Virus record (IMG/VR): IMGVR_UViG_3300037184_000055
Coordinates: 1-25,084 of that record
Direction: 5' to 3' (one strand)
DNA from: a virus
Length of the DNA stretch: 25,084 nucleotides
Shown: piece after piece, positions 15,050-22,101 of the stretch
How positions within the stretch are numbered: position 1 is the stretch's first letter
Layout: each line of letters starts with the position of its first letter
Translations under genes and position numbers: made by a program
The notes under the pieces: generated by a model
What the model was told of the DNA's origin: nothing
Database searches by the model: none
The model's input: only the letters and a program-made list of their open reading frames with translations

Positions 15050-15448
15050 ATGACATATCAAGACACTAGACAATTATTGTGTACATTTTCCAACGCCAAA
15101 GATTTCCACACTGTTGCCAATGAGATACGCAAATTTTACGAGGTGTACAGCAATCGTATTTTTGCCTTTGCTAATGTCCAAAACCCCAAGGAAGTGTATT
15201 TGACTTACAATGTTCTGAACATGCGAAAGGATGCTCCGAAGTTTCCAAATACCATATTGATCCACCGAAAGAAACAGGTTAATTGTTTGTACACGTTGAA
15301 CGCAATGAACCGGCTCATCGAGGAAGAACATGGGTGCGCCGACAATACGTATCAGGTCAATTGGAAGCTGTATGAGAACTCCCTCATAATAACAGGAGAT
15401 GTGTCTGTGCGAATCATCCCTCTAAAAATTCATAGTATTATTGAGTAA
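15050..15448 (+). CDS. Conserved-looking hypothetical phage protein
   Basis: 132 residues, compact, with alternating strands and helices and no low-complexity region. Its best-marked stretch is FPNTILIHRKKQVNCLYTLN, then AMNRLIEEEHG and YQVNWKLYENSLIITG. This pattern (N-T-I-x-I-H-R-K-K ... L-Y-T-x-N-A-x-N) reminds me of a small conserved protein of T4-like and marine phages, but I cannot name it. It starts 20 nt after the preceding gene. Upstream sequence has no clear Shine-Dalgarno; a first ATG at 15037 opens only a 10-codon frame, so ATG 15050 is used. It stands at the edge of the replication genes and may belong with them. Confidence 0.65.
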   Translation: MTYQDTRQLLCTFSNAKDFHTVANEIRKFYEVYSNRIFAFANVQNPKEVYLTYNVLNMRKDAPKFPNTILIHRKKQVNCLYTLNAMNRLIEEEHGCADNTYQVNWKLYENSLIITGDVSVRIIPLKIHSIIE

Positions 15449-15458
15449 AATAAAAGAT

Positions 15459-15468
15459 GTTAAAATAA
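15459..15468 (+). promoter_or_regulatory. GTTAAAATAA motif, copy 1
   Basis: The first of three identical 10-mers (also 16037-16046 and 17085-17094), each in the gap before a gene of the SSB/RecA region. It contains TAAAAT, a good -10 hexamer, without a clear -35. It is a candidate early or middle promoter element. Confidence 0.35.
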
Positions 15469-15504
15469 ATAGTTTTCATTTTCCTTCTATGCTATGTATA
15501 GTGT

Positions 15505-15975
15505 ATGAAGAAACCACAAAATGAAAAACGAGTTATAAACGTCCCCAAAGCGGACTTCGATCTAATCAAGAAACACTGTGAGGCAAACTCGCTGGATATG
15601 GTTTCTTGGATGGTAAAAAACACAACGGAGAAACTTACTAAGAAAATACCGGAGTACCGCATAACGGCGAAGGAAGCCAGAGAAATATTTCAGGATTCCA
15701 GATTAATGGAACTCCCCGAAGATTGGTTAGATAGGGTTTTGAAAGAGATTGATGAATGCATCAAATGGGGAGTTTCTGGGGGCACAAATAAGTCATATGT
15801 GCGTTGTGGCGGAACTCTCGAATCTACCAACAAATATGGGCATTCTTGTGAATTGTCGTTATCAGAACATCAACTTGAAATAGTAAAAACAGAGTTATCT
15901 CGAATGGGGTTCTTTCTCCAAAAACAATCAGATGGCGGCGGTCTGGCGAAGTTGTCGTACATAGTGGGATGGTAG
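15505..15975 (+). CDS. Hypothetical protein with a possible ribbon-helix-helix N-terminus
   Basis: 156 residues. The N-terminus, KRVINVPKADFDLIKKHCEA, followed by a second helix (MVSWMVKNTTEKL), has the strand-helix-helix plan of ribbon-helix-helix DNA-binding proteins, though I cannot confirm it. The middle (about 53-95) is helical and acidic; the C-terminal part has SYVRCGGTLESTN, GHSCELSLSEHQ, then a Gly-rich end GGGLAKLSYIVGW, suggesting a second small domain. It lies directly before the SSB gene and a 197-bp non-coding region. It could be a regulator of the replication operon; this is inference from position and fold pattern only. Confidence 0.65.
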   Translation: MKKPQNEKRVINVPKADFDLIKKHCEANSLDMVSWMVKNTTEKLTKKIPEYRITAKEAREIFQDSRLMELPEDWLDRVLKEIDECIKWGVSGGTNKSYVRCGGTLESTNKYGHSCELSLSEHQLEIVKTELSRMGFFLQKQSDGGGLAKLSYIVGW

Positions 15976-16036
15976 CTTGACAAGGCAAAAGAATATCTGG
16001 CGAAACATCGTTAGATATAAAAACTCAAAAATTTTT

Positions 16037-16046
16037 GTTAAAATAA
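16037..16046 (+). promoter_or_regulatory. GTTAAAATAA motif, copy 2
   Basis: Identical 10-mer to 15459-15468. It directly follows a CAAAAATTTTTG palindrome and would give an SSB leader of about 120 nt. Confidence 0.35.
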
Positions 16047-16136
16047 GTTGTTAGTTCGAGGCGTTTGTGGTCTAATGATACTAGTTATGGGAGAGAAAGT
16101 TGAGATTTGATCTGTTGTGATTGATGATTGACTTGC

Positions 16137-16149
16137 TTAACCTAGTTAA
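16137..16149. promoter_or_regulatory. Short inverted repeat TTAAC-CTA-GTTAA
   Basis: A perfect 5+3+5 inverted repeat 23 nt upstream of the SSB start, close to its Shine-Dalgarno (AAGGAAAA). It is a possible protein-binding site or a weak mRNA hairpin. Confidence 0.3.
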
Positions 16150-16172
16150 CCAATTAAAAAAGGAAAACACAT

Positions 16173-17069
16173 ATGCCAGTTAATGTCCAAAAGCTTGCAG
16201 AGCGCCTCAAGCAATTTGAAGACGGCGCAAAAGCCTCAGAATTCGCAAAACTTCTTTGGAAGCCCAAAGAAGGAACTCAAACCGTTCGCATTGTTCCCTA
16301 TAAGTTCAATCCGGAGAACCCATTCATAGAATTGAAGTTCTATTATAAGCTTGGTGGGAACAACTATCTCGCCCCATGTACCTTCGGTAAGCCAGACCCC
16401 ATTCTGGAAACCATCGAAGCCCTCCGTGCCAGTGGAAGCAACGAAGAGAAGGAAATTGCTGCTAAACTCGCTCCCGTCACTCGTACCTACGCACCTGTTA
16501 TTGTGCGTGGTGAAGAGGATCAAGGAGTTCGTTTCTGGGGGTTCGGTGTGCAAGTCTATAAGCAGCTTTTGAAGCTGATGACCAATGCCAAATACGGGGA
16601 CATTACGTCATGGACCGATGGTCGTGACATCGAAGTTGAATTCCACAAGGAATCCAAGAAGAAGGGTAAAGACGGAAAGTCATTCCCTGAGACCACGATT
16701 CTTGCCGACCCTAACACGTCACCGGCAGTTGATCCCAAACGCCGTGATTACATGGAGAAACTGAGGGAGCAAACAGACATCCTCACAATTTTTCCCCTGA
16801 AGTCCTACGACGAACTCAAGGCCGCTGTTGAGAAGTGGTTGAACCCCGACGATGCCGAGGCTGCTTCCGAAGCTGCCACCGAAGCTCATGTCGCTTCTAC
16901 AACCGCTGCTGCAACTACGTCCGCCCCCATTCACGAAACGGCACCCGCTGCCGCAACGCCAGCCACACCTACTGCGGCTGCTCCTGTAACTCAAGCAACA
17001 ACGGCAACGGCTACGCCATCAAACGCAGACCTTGCCAATGAGTTTGATAAGTTTTTCGAGAAGCCCTAA
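16173..17069 (+). CDS. Single-stranded DNA-binding protein, gp32-like
   Basis: 298 residues. The N-terminal region opens with a basic helix (MPVNVQKLAERLKQFEDG) and a KEGTQTVRIVPYKFNPENPF strand, followed by an OB-like core rich in aromatic residues (FYYKLGGNNYLAPCTFG, RFWGFGVQVYKQL). This layout is typical of phage gp32-like SSBs. Residues about 227-285 form an Ala/Thr/Pro-rich flexible linker, ending in a short acidic/aromatic tip, ANEFDKFFEKP, the kind of C-terminus with which SSBs recruit replication partners. No zinc-binding Cys set like that of T4 gp32 is visible. It starts at ATG 16173 with AAGGAAAA upstream and is followed by recA, so it sits in the replication and recombination operon. 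It coats single-stranded DNA during replication. Confidence 0.85.
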   Translation: MPVNVQKLAERLKQFEDGAKASEFAKLLWKPKEGTQTVRIVPYKFNPENPFIELKFYYKLGGNNYLAPCTFGKPDPILETIEALRASGSNEEKEIAAKLAPVTRTYAPVIVRGEEDQGVRFWGFGVQVYKQLLKLMTNAKYGDITSWTDGRDIEVEFHKESKKKGKDGKSFPETTILADPNTSPAVDPKRRDYMEKLREQTDILTIFPLKSYDELKAAVEKWLNPDDAEAASEAATEAHVASTTAAATTSAPIHETAPAAATPATPTAAAPVTQATTATATPSNADLANEFDKFFEKP

Positions 17070-17084
17070 TTCTCGGAGAAATAG

Positions 17085-17094
17085 GTTAAAATAA
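17085..17094 (+). promoter_or_regulatory. GTTAAAATAA motif, copy 3
   Basis: Identical 10-mer to 15459-15468 and 16037-16046. If TAAAAT is a -10, transcription would start near 17099, just before the hairpin at 17102-17125. Confidence 0.35.
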
Positions 17095-17101
17095 CTTGAA
17101 G

Positions 17102-17125
17102 GAGGGTAGCTGTTGTGCTACCCTC
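17102..17125 (+). terminator. 9-bp hairpin between the SSB and RecA genes
   Basis: GAGGGTAGC (17102-17110), loop TGTTGT, GCTACCCTC (17117-17125), then TTTCG. The stem is perfect but the T tail is short. It may be a weak intrinsic terminator for SSB mRNA or a 5' stabilising hairpin of a RecA mRNA started at the GTTAAAATAA motif just upstream. Confidence 0.6.
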
Positions 17126-17148
17126 TTTCGCATACACAGGAGAATTTT

Positions 17149-18345
17149 ATGACCGAAAAAAAGAAAACCCCCAGTAAACATGTCGAGTCCGACGCCAGCA
17201 TTGAACGTGATGAATTGGCAGTCCTACTTCAGAAGGAACTTAACAAAGCACAGAAGGATGGAACGAAAGTATCATTTTTCTTGGACGAAGATGACAATCC
17301 CGTTGATGTGAGGGAATGGGTGAGCACTGGTTCTACTCTTCTTGATCTCGCTATTTCAAATCGCCCTCACGGCGGATTTCCCGTTGGAAGAATGGTGGAA
17401 CTGAGCGGATTGGAGAGCACTGGCAAGAGCCTTATGTGTGCTCAAATTATTGCTGAAACTCAGAAGCGTGGCGGTCTCGCAGTATTCTTTGACTCGGAGT
17501 CAAGCGTTGACAAGAAGTTCTGGACTGCTCTCGGAGTAAACATACGGAATGTCAATTACCAGAAATTCACGACCCTCGAAGAACTTTTCACCATGATTGA
17601 ACTCGTCATTGGGGTATTCCGAAAGAAGGATGACGGGCGACTGCTCACCATCTTCATTGACTCGGTTGCTCAAGCCTCGGTTGAGACCGAAATGGAGTCT
17701 GAGCATGGCGTTAGTGGATACAACACGGGAAAAGCAATCATTCTCAGCAAGGCAATGAGAAAGATTACCAATCTTGTCTCCAATCAGCGTGTTCTCATTG
17801 TGTACACAAATCAGGTTCGTTACAACATGAACGCCGGTCCTTTCGGTGACAAGTGGGTTGTTCCCGGTGGAAAGGCTCTTCCATTTGCTTGTTCAGTTCG
17901 TATCCGCCTCGCCAACCTCGGAAAATTGAAAGTTAAGAGAAGCGGACTTGATGAAGTGATTGGTATGAAGTGTTCATCCCAAGTCATCAAGAATCGTTGC
18001 GGTCCCGGCTATCGTCAAGCACAGTTCGAGATTCACTATGACTCGGGTATCCAAGACCTCTCAAGCTGGCTTACCTATATGAAACTCCACGGTCTTATTA
18101 CGGGTGACAAGAGTGGATACACATTCAAGAGACCGGATGACACCAAGGTTGAATTCGATACGCCGAAGTTCGTGGAACTTATGCATACCGACGAGACTTT
18201 GAAGGAAGAGGTTTATCAAGCCTTATGTAATGAGTACATAATGGCATACAGAGACCCCAACTCGAAAATCGTGGAAGACGTTGAGGAGACAAATACTGAG
18301 GATGATGACATCACCAAAAATGCCGTCAAAGAAGACGAAGGATAG
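17149..18345 (+). CDS. RecA/UvsX-type recombinase
   Basis: 398 residues from ATG 17149, which has AGGAG 6-7 nt upstream; the frame is open further up but that part lies in the intergenic hairpin region. The RecA core begins near residue 58 (VSTGSTLLDLAIS). Walker A is GLESTGKS (87-94), Walker B LLTIFIDS (D171), followed by an L1/L2-type region with SEHGVSGYNTGKAIILSKAM and VLIVYTNQVRYNMN. The C-terminus is strongly acidic (VEDVEETNTEDDDI), as in many RecA proteins, where it tunes DNA binding. It pairs homologous DNA during recombination-dependent replication and repair, loading on SSB-coated DNA. It follows the SSB gene and ends 1 nt before the next gene. Phage UvsX or host-like RecA cannot be told apart by eye; function is clear. 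Confidence 0.93.
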   Translation: MTEKKKTPSKHVESDASIERDELAVLLQKELNKAQKDGTKVSFFLDEDDNPVDVREWVSTGSTLLDLAISNRPHGGFPVGRMVELSGLESTGKSLMCAQIIAETQKRGGLAVFFDSESSVDKKFWTALGVNIRNVNYQKFTTLEELFTMIELVIGVFRKKDDGRLLTIFIDSVAQASVETEMESEHGVSGYNTGKAIILSKAMRKITNLVSNQRVLIVYTNQVRYNMNAGPFGDKWVVPGGKALPFACSVRIRLANLGKLKVKRSGLDEVIGMKCSSQVIKNRCGPGYRQAQFEIHYDSGIQDLSSWLTYMKLHGLITGDKSGYTFKRPDDTKVEFDTPKFVELMHTDETLKEEVYQALCNEYIMAYRDPNSKIVEDVEETNTEDDDITKNAVKEDEG

Positions 18346-18346
18346 C

Positions 18347-18670
18347 ATGAAGAAAAGAGCCAAACAATTAAATTACTATCCTACACCTAATAGACAATAT
18401 CATAGTTATGGCATTCGTTATTGGAATGGTGAGAAATGGATGTATTGGGGAAGTAAATACTCCAAGAATAAAGGGCATGTAGAACAGTGGTTGGATAATG
18501 ATTATAGATGTTGGACTACCACCGGTCTTCTCAGTGCTATGTTAAAATCTCAGGGATTATCCACCAAATCCCAAGTGGTTGTTGAAGTAATTCAGTTCGA
18601 GGAACCCAAAGTAATGTGGCACGCTTGGTATAAGAATCGCCCGCTTGAATTAGGTGAGTTTGAGAAATAA
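18347..18670 (+). CDS. Small hypothetical protein rich in Trp and Tyr
   Basis: 107 residues from ATG 18347, chosen for the AAGGA (about 7 nt upstream) that overlaps the end of the RecA gene; only one base separates it from the RecA stop. It reads MKKRAKQLNYYPTPNRQYHS, then IRYWNGEKWMYWGSKYSKNK, and VMWHAWYKNRPLELGEFEK. It is basic, with many Trp and Tyr residues, which may point to nucleic acid binding or a small beta-rich domain. I do not recognise a family. Tight spacing to RecA and to the 5' nuclease gene places it in the replication operon. A downstream GTG in another frame belongs to the next gene region. Confidence 0.7.
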   Translation: MKKRAKQLNYYPTPNRQYHSYGIRYWNGEKWMYWGSKYSKNKGHVEQWLDNDYRCWTTTGLLSAMLKSQGLSTKSQVVVEVIQFEEPKVMWHAWYKNRPLELGEFEK

Positions 18671-18671
18671 T

Positions 18672-19739
18672 ATGGAACTGAGCCAAGCAGAAAAATCTAA
18701 ACTCTATGGTATCCTTCACAACATGAAGGACCGTAAAGATTGGAAAAGAAGCACCAATTCCAGTGTTCTGTTGGTGGACGGAAATAATCTTTTTTTGAGG
18801 GCGTGGAATGCAAATCCGGCTATGGATGAAAACGGAAATCATACCGGAGGAATAATAGGTTCCTTGAAATCTTTAGGATACGCTATTAAATTACTCGCTC
18901 CGACTCGTTGTATTGTAATTTTTGATGGAGTAGGAGGGTCCCTCAAGCGGCGTCAAATATTTCCCGAATATAAGGCACACAGGAAGAATAAAATTCGTCT
19001 TAATAGAGCATATGAAGAAATGTCAGATGCTCCCACGGAAGAAGAAAGTTGTAAGCGGCAGTATATTAGATTTACTCAGTATTTACAAGTTCTTCCTGTC
19101 AATATCCTTTCCCTCGACCATCAGGAATCAGACGATGTTATTGCTTATTTGGCACTGGATTATTTTGAGAGTTCCGATAAAGTCTATGTCATGTCTGCTG
19201 ACCGTGATTTCCTACAACTTTGTGATGGTCGTATTAGCGTCTATTCCCCTACCAAGAAGCGAATTTATGGTCCTGCCGAAATCCTGACCGAGTACAATAT
19301 CCATCCTAATAACTTCGTTTTGTATCGGGCACTTGACGGAGATGACTCTGATAATGTTCCCGGTATAGAACTCGCCGGTCCTAAGACCATCGTGAAGCAT
19401 TTCCCGTGGCTCAACGAAGAGAAATTGCATACCGTTGACGAAATCATTCATCACGCCGACGGACTGAAGAACAAATACAAGGTTTGCGATAATATCTACA
19501 ACGGAAAGAGTGTTCTGGATAGGAATGTGGCTCTTATGCAGTTGAAGGAGACCATGCTGACTACAGTTGGTCAGTTGCATTGCAATGAATGTCTTGTAAC
19601 GGATAAGATTCCTATGCTCGACCGCAATGCGTTCTTCAAGATGGTTAGGGAAGATGGAATTGACAGTAATTTACCAAATTACATTACTTGGATACAGGAT
19701 GTGTTTGGCCCGCTCGATGCGGCGACGAGAAAGGAATAG
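18672..19739 (+). CDS. 5'-3' exonuclease / RNase H, FEN family (T4 rnh-like)
   Basis: 355 residues from ATG 18672. It shows the FEN/5' nuclease plan: VLLVDGNNLFLRAWN (first metal-binding Asp), CIVIFDGVGGSLKRRQIFP and EYKAHRK, the helical arch, QESDDVIAYLALDYF and VYVMSADRDFLQLCDGRI with the second acidic cluster, then the helix-hairpin-helix YRALDGDDSDNVPGIELAGP. All expected acidic positions appear present. Family members remove RNA primers and 5' flaps during lagging-strand synthesis. Because the phage polymerase at 12316 has no 5' nuclease domain, this gene would supply that activity. The start lies 1 nt after the previous stop; a GTG at 18654 would add only six residues and overlap the upstream gene. 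Confidence 0.88.
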   Translation: MELSQAEKSKLYGILHNMKDRKDWKRSTNSSVLLVDGNNLFLRAWNANPAMDENGNHTGGIIGSLKSLGYAIKLLAPTRCIVIFDGVGGSLKRRQIFPEYKAHRKNKIRLNRAYEEMSDAPTEEESCKRQYIRFTQYLQVLPVNILSLDHQESDDVIAYLALDYFESSDKVYVMSADRDFLQLCDGRISVYSPTKKRIYGPAEILTEYNIHPNNFVLYRALDGDDSDNVPGIELAGPKTIVKHFPWLNEEKLHTVDEIIHHADGLKNKYKVCDNIYNGKSVLDRNVALMQLKETMLTTVGQLHCNECLVTDKIPMLDRNAFFKMVREDGIDSNLPNYITWIQDVFGPLDAATRKE

Positions 19740-19741
19740 AA

Positions 19742-19945
19742 ATGAATGAACTAACATTAAATATGGAAATAGAAAATATACCGTCGAGTTATTTTGTTGA
19801 CCCCAATAACATACCAATCGTTTATCAGAGCGACGATGCACTTTGTTTTGAATATGTAACAACTATAGATGGTAAAAAGCAACACTCATTTATACAGTTG
19901 AGGAAGTCCTTGTTGCGGGATATTTTGAATGGAACATTGAAATGA
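19742..19945 (+). CDS. Small hypothetical protein
   Basis: 67 residues from ATG 19742, with AAGGA 8 nt upstream at the 3' end of the nuclease gene. It is acidic at first (MNELTLNMEIENIPSSYFVD), with a strand-rich middle (CFEYVTTIDGKKQHSF) and a final helix (LRKSLLRDILNGTLK). Its stop overlaps the next start in ATGA (19942-19945), so the two are translationally coupled. No family is recognised. Its link with the small metallopeptidase that follows suggests a shared job, such as an inhibitor or partner, but that is speculative. Confidence 0.65.
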   Translation: MNELTLNMEIENIPSSYFVDPNNIPIVYQSDDALCFEYVTTIDGKKQHSFIQLRKSLLRDILNGTLK

Positions 19946-20289
19946 AACACCTAATAATTCCGAAGTATTTCTATATTCATGGGCATAAAATAGATGTAAA
20001 AATAAACCCATGCCTGAATAAGAAGGGTCATTCGGGAGAATCGGATTTTCGAGGGAATAAAATAGAATTGAGTTCGACGAGGCAGAAGCGGTCTTTGGTG
20101 GAGGAAACGTTTTATCACGAGTTGATGCATTTTGTTTTTTGTCATGCCGCACAAGTAAAAGGTAGTTATTTATTGAAGGATGGAAGGAAATTAACAGATG
20201 CCGAGGATTTGGTTGAAATTTGTGCTCGGTTACTACATCAAGCAGCAGTTTCTTCTCGTGGTAATTGTAATTGTAAAAAGTGGAAATAA
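19942..20289 (+). CDS. Small HExxH zinc metallopeptidase-like protein
   Basis: 115 residues. The motif HELMH (59-63), in the helix SLVEETFYHELMHFVFCHAA, is the classic zincin site with two His ligands and the catalytic Glu. A candidate third ligand is E92 in DAEDLVEICARLLHQ, about 29 residues on, as in gluzincin-type small domains of phages and plasmids. The N-terminal part is strand-rich (IPKYFYIHGHKIDVKI) and leads into IELSSTR. The C-terminal tail has GNCNCKKWK with two Cys. It is much shorter than typical bacterial metalloproteases and looks like a minimal catalytic domain. Its start overlaps the preceding gene by 4 nt. The substrate is unknown; it could process a phage or host protein. 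Confidence 0.75.
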   Translation: MKHLIIPKYFYIHGHKIDVKINPCLNKKGHSGESDFRGNKIELSSTRQKRSLVEETFYHELMHFVFCHAAQVKGSYLLKDGRKLTDAEDLVEICARLLHQAAVSSRGNCNCKKWK

Positions 20290-20304
20290 CGAGGAAGGAA
20301 TAAG

Positions 20305-20748
20305 ATGCAACGTGAAGAACTCATCAAGAAAGCACAACGAGAACGTCGGGCTGCACGCACATATGCCAAGTCGAGGATGGCAGACATGTTCACTCTTTTC
20401 GGTGAGAAGTATGGCGGAGAAACCATTACTATGGATGACCCCATTAAGGTTAACCCCGACGAATTAAAGAGTCTTGAGAAAGAACTCAACAAAGATGTTT
20501 CCATCTCCCGCAAATCTAAATCAGCAGAGGAATATGCAGCGGTTGTATCCTGTGAAGTGGCGGTTCTCAAATACAAACTGGATTGCGCCGAAGCCATTTT
20601 CAATACGTACAAACTGAGCAATGATGTCAAGATGAGAATCATTGAAATGTTTGATTTGGGGGTTGCGATTAGAGATATTAATATTGTCTATCTCACAGTG
20701 GTAAATGTTTTGGAATCCAAGAAGGACGAAAAGGATGAAAAAGTATAG
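20305..20748 (+). CDS. Hypothetical helical protein
   Basis: 147 residues, unknown function. It starts with a very basic helix (MQREELIKKAQRERRAARTY), followed by MADMFTLFGEKYGGETITMD, an acidic/lysine-rich helix (KSLEKELNKDVSISRKSKSA) and a long helical C-terminal half (EEYAAVVSCEVAVLKYKLDC, MRIIEMFDLGVAIRDINIVY). The end is highly charged (ESKKDEKDEKV). GGAAGGA lies about 6 nt before ATG 20305. It shares 14 nt with the next gene. The arrangement suggests an all-alpha protein, perhaps nucleic-acid binding through its N-terminus; no family is recognised. Confidence 0.65.
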   Translation: MQREELIKKAQRERRAARTYAKSRMADMFTLFGEKYGGETITMDDPIKVNPDELKSLEKELNKDVSISRKSKSAEEYAAVVSCEVAVLKYKLDCAEAIFNTYKLSNDVKMRIIEMFDLGVAIRDINIVYLTVVNVLESKKDEKDEKV

Positions 20749-21001
20749 ATTACTTAGGCATGGTCATTGTTACATCACCAAGAATGGTGATTTTGCCATT
20801 GCGTTACTAGGTGGAAATAAGAGTCGAGGTTATGTTTTTCAAGTCAGTCACACCCGTCGAGATTTCATTCCCGGAAAAGTTAATATTCAATCCCGTATTG
20901 TTCCGAATGATGGCTATTGGACAGAAATCCCACCCCAAGAGTTCGCCGTTGTGGCTTACCATCATGGGATGGGAAATTATGTTAGGTTAGTCAAGTATTA
21001 A
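20735..21001 (+). CDS. Small hypothetical protein
   Basis: 88 residues from ATG 20735, which overlaps the end of the previous gene and uses the AAGGA within its last codons. It is basic at the start (MKKYRLLRHGHCYITKNGDF), with several strand-like segments (AIALLGGNKSRGYVFQVS, NIQSRIVPNDGYWTEIPP, EFAVVAYHHGMGNYVRLV), suggesting a small beta-rich fold. No family is recognised. Its TAA overlaps the TAA of the minus-strand His-rich gene in TTAA (20998-21001). It is the last gene of the plus-strand run that began at the SSB gene. Confidence 0.6.
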   Translation: MKKYRLLRHGHCYITKNGDFAIALLGGNKSRGYVFQVSHTRRDFIPGKVNIQSRIVPNDGYWTEIPPQEFAVVAYHHGMGNYVRLVKY

Positions 21002-22047
21002 CCGTTCCATCCGGGGGGCGGGGTTGAGTATTTAGAATCCCCGAATGGTTCTGGGAAGCTTACTTGTTTCTCATTTCCGAGTGGTACACCCATCTCGATA
21101 AGACTTTGGCGACTAGCGTAATAGATGTTTGTGATGAGAGCGAGAACACCCTTCTCGAACTCAACTTCGATGACTCGGCTTTCCTTGGCTTCCCCATATT
21201 TGGTGCCCATATCGAACCCGAGAGGCTGTGCGTTTTGGGCACAGTTCATGGAACGGATCATGTTCTCTTTCGAAGCATTAGATGCTTGAGCGGAAGAGGC
21301 ATTTCCCATGAAGTTGATCGTTTGTCCGATTCCCTTCTTAGTGCTTGCACCATAGGAAGTGGTCGAACGTTTACGGGGAACCGTAGGCGCACCTTTGGTG
21401 GGAATGTTGTTGCAGGAATAATTTTCAGCTTCACGCTCTTGTTCTTTGCAGAAGTCGAGGGTATCGCCCATGCTTGCGCCGGGAGCCGAGTTGCAAGAAG
21501 TACCATAAGTACCAGTAGCATCGTTGTCAATATTGTTGGTCATTCCGTTGCACCAGATGGTAGTGTTATCCCACCAGTAGGGTCGGTTGTACCATGGGTT
21601 GGTGGGGTAATGGTCATGATAGTGATGATGTTCTTCCCGAATAATTGTGGGCGGGATGGGTTTGATTTTTTCAGCGAAGATGCGGACTCCGATTACGCCA
21701 ACATTGCGTTCCGAGCCATCTTCTTTGGAAGCAGCATAGGAACTACCCTTATAGTCAAAGAGGAACTTTGCAACTTTTTCATTGGAAACACGGAAGCCGT
21801 CAATAGTCAATGAATTATAACCATTTATGACGTATCCATTCCCATTTTCAAGTGCTGATTTTCCTGTGAGAACGTCTAATCCATCAACGGAAGATACAGC
21901 CAGAATTCGGCTGTATGAATTGTTTTTGATGCGGATAGAATATTCCTGTCCCTTACGGGATTCGACAAAGAGTTTGTCATTGAATGGGAATTTCCTCACT
22001 GGTTTATCGTTGATGAGGATGTCAACCGTGTAGTTTTCGTTTGTCAT
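20998..22047 (-). CDS. Hypothetical protein with beta-type N-terminal domain and His-rich linker
   Basis: 349 residues. The N-terminal 125 residues form a recognisable but unnamed domain: GQEYSIRIKNNSYSRILAVS, DGLDVLTG (55-62), NGYVINGYNSLTIDGF, FLFDYKGSSYAA and RNVGVIGVRIFAEK. I recall the same pattern in uncharacterised bacterial and phage proteins. A His cluster EEHHHYHDHY (138-147) follows, then an aromatic patch (NPWYNRPYWWDN), low-complexity Ser/Asn/Ala/Thr sequence with several Cys, and a C-terminal region with VIEVEFEKGVLALITNIYYA. The His-rich part could bind metal. It has a strong Shine-Dalgarno (AAAGGAG) and a near-consensus sigma70 promoter, so it is likely expressed early by host polymerase. 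It is the only minus-strand gene in the replication block. Confidence 0.75.
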   Translation of the reverse strand: MTNENYTVDILINDKPVRKFPFNDKLFVESRKGQEYSIRIKNNSYSRILAVSSVDGLDVLTGKSALENGNGYVINGYNSLTIDGFRVSNEKVAKFLFDYKGSSYAASKEDGSERNVGVIGVRIFAEKIKPIPPTIIREEHHHYHDHYPTNPWYNRPYWWDNTTIWCNGMTNNIDNDATGTYGTSCNSAPGASMGDTLDFCKEQEREAENYSCNNIPTKGAPTVPRKRSTTSYGASTKKGIGQTINFMGNASSAQASNASKENMIRSMNCAQNAQPLGFDMGTKYGEAKESRVIEVEFEKGVLALITNIYYASRQSLIEMGVPLGNEKQVSFPEPFGDSKYSTPPPGWNG

Positions 22048-22077
22048 ACTATTTTACTCCTTTGGAGATTTTTATGC

Positions 22078-22095
22078 TCAGCGTTATTGCTGAAC
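22078..22095 (-). promoter_or_regulatory. Leader hairpin of the His-rich protein mRNA
   Basis: On the minus strand TTCAGC AATAAC GCTGAG forms a 6-bp stem (one T-G pair) near the predicted 5' end of the transcript. It may stabilise the mRNA. Confidence 0.35.
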
Positions 22096-22101
22096 GTATC
22101 A

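Larger units (their letters stand above)
15976..16172. other. 197-bp intergenic leader region before the SSB gene
   Basis: This is the longest non-coding gap in the window. It holds a TTGACA (15977-15982) without a matching -10, a perfect CAAAAATTTTTG palindrome (16026-16037), a GTTAAAATAA motif (16037-16046), and TTAAC CTA GTTAA (16137-16149). No convincing tRNA or riboswitch is seen. A long regulated leader for the SSB mRNA is plausible; T4 gp32 represses its own mRNA through a leader, but no pseudoknot could be confirmed here. Confidence 0.5.

Noticed and set aside
15977-15982. TTGACA as a -35 box before the SSB gene
   Set aside because: No acceptable -10 lies 15-19 bp downstream.
16058-16130. 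tRNA-like stretch (D-arm-like GTGGTCTAATGATAC and a TTTGATC loop-like sequence)
   Set aside because: The acceptor arms do not pair and no anticodon or T stem forms, so there is no cloverleaf.
16133-16140. T4 MotA-box-like TTGCTTAA before the SSB gene
   Set aside because: The -10 sequence at the right distance is poor and no second copy was seen before other genes.
21064-21813. 249-codon plus-strand open frame
   Set aside because: It lies wholly antisense to the His-rich protein gene, which has a strong promoter, a Shine-Dalgarno and a recognisable domain; the plus-strand product looks random.
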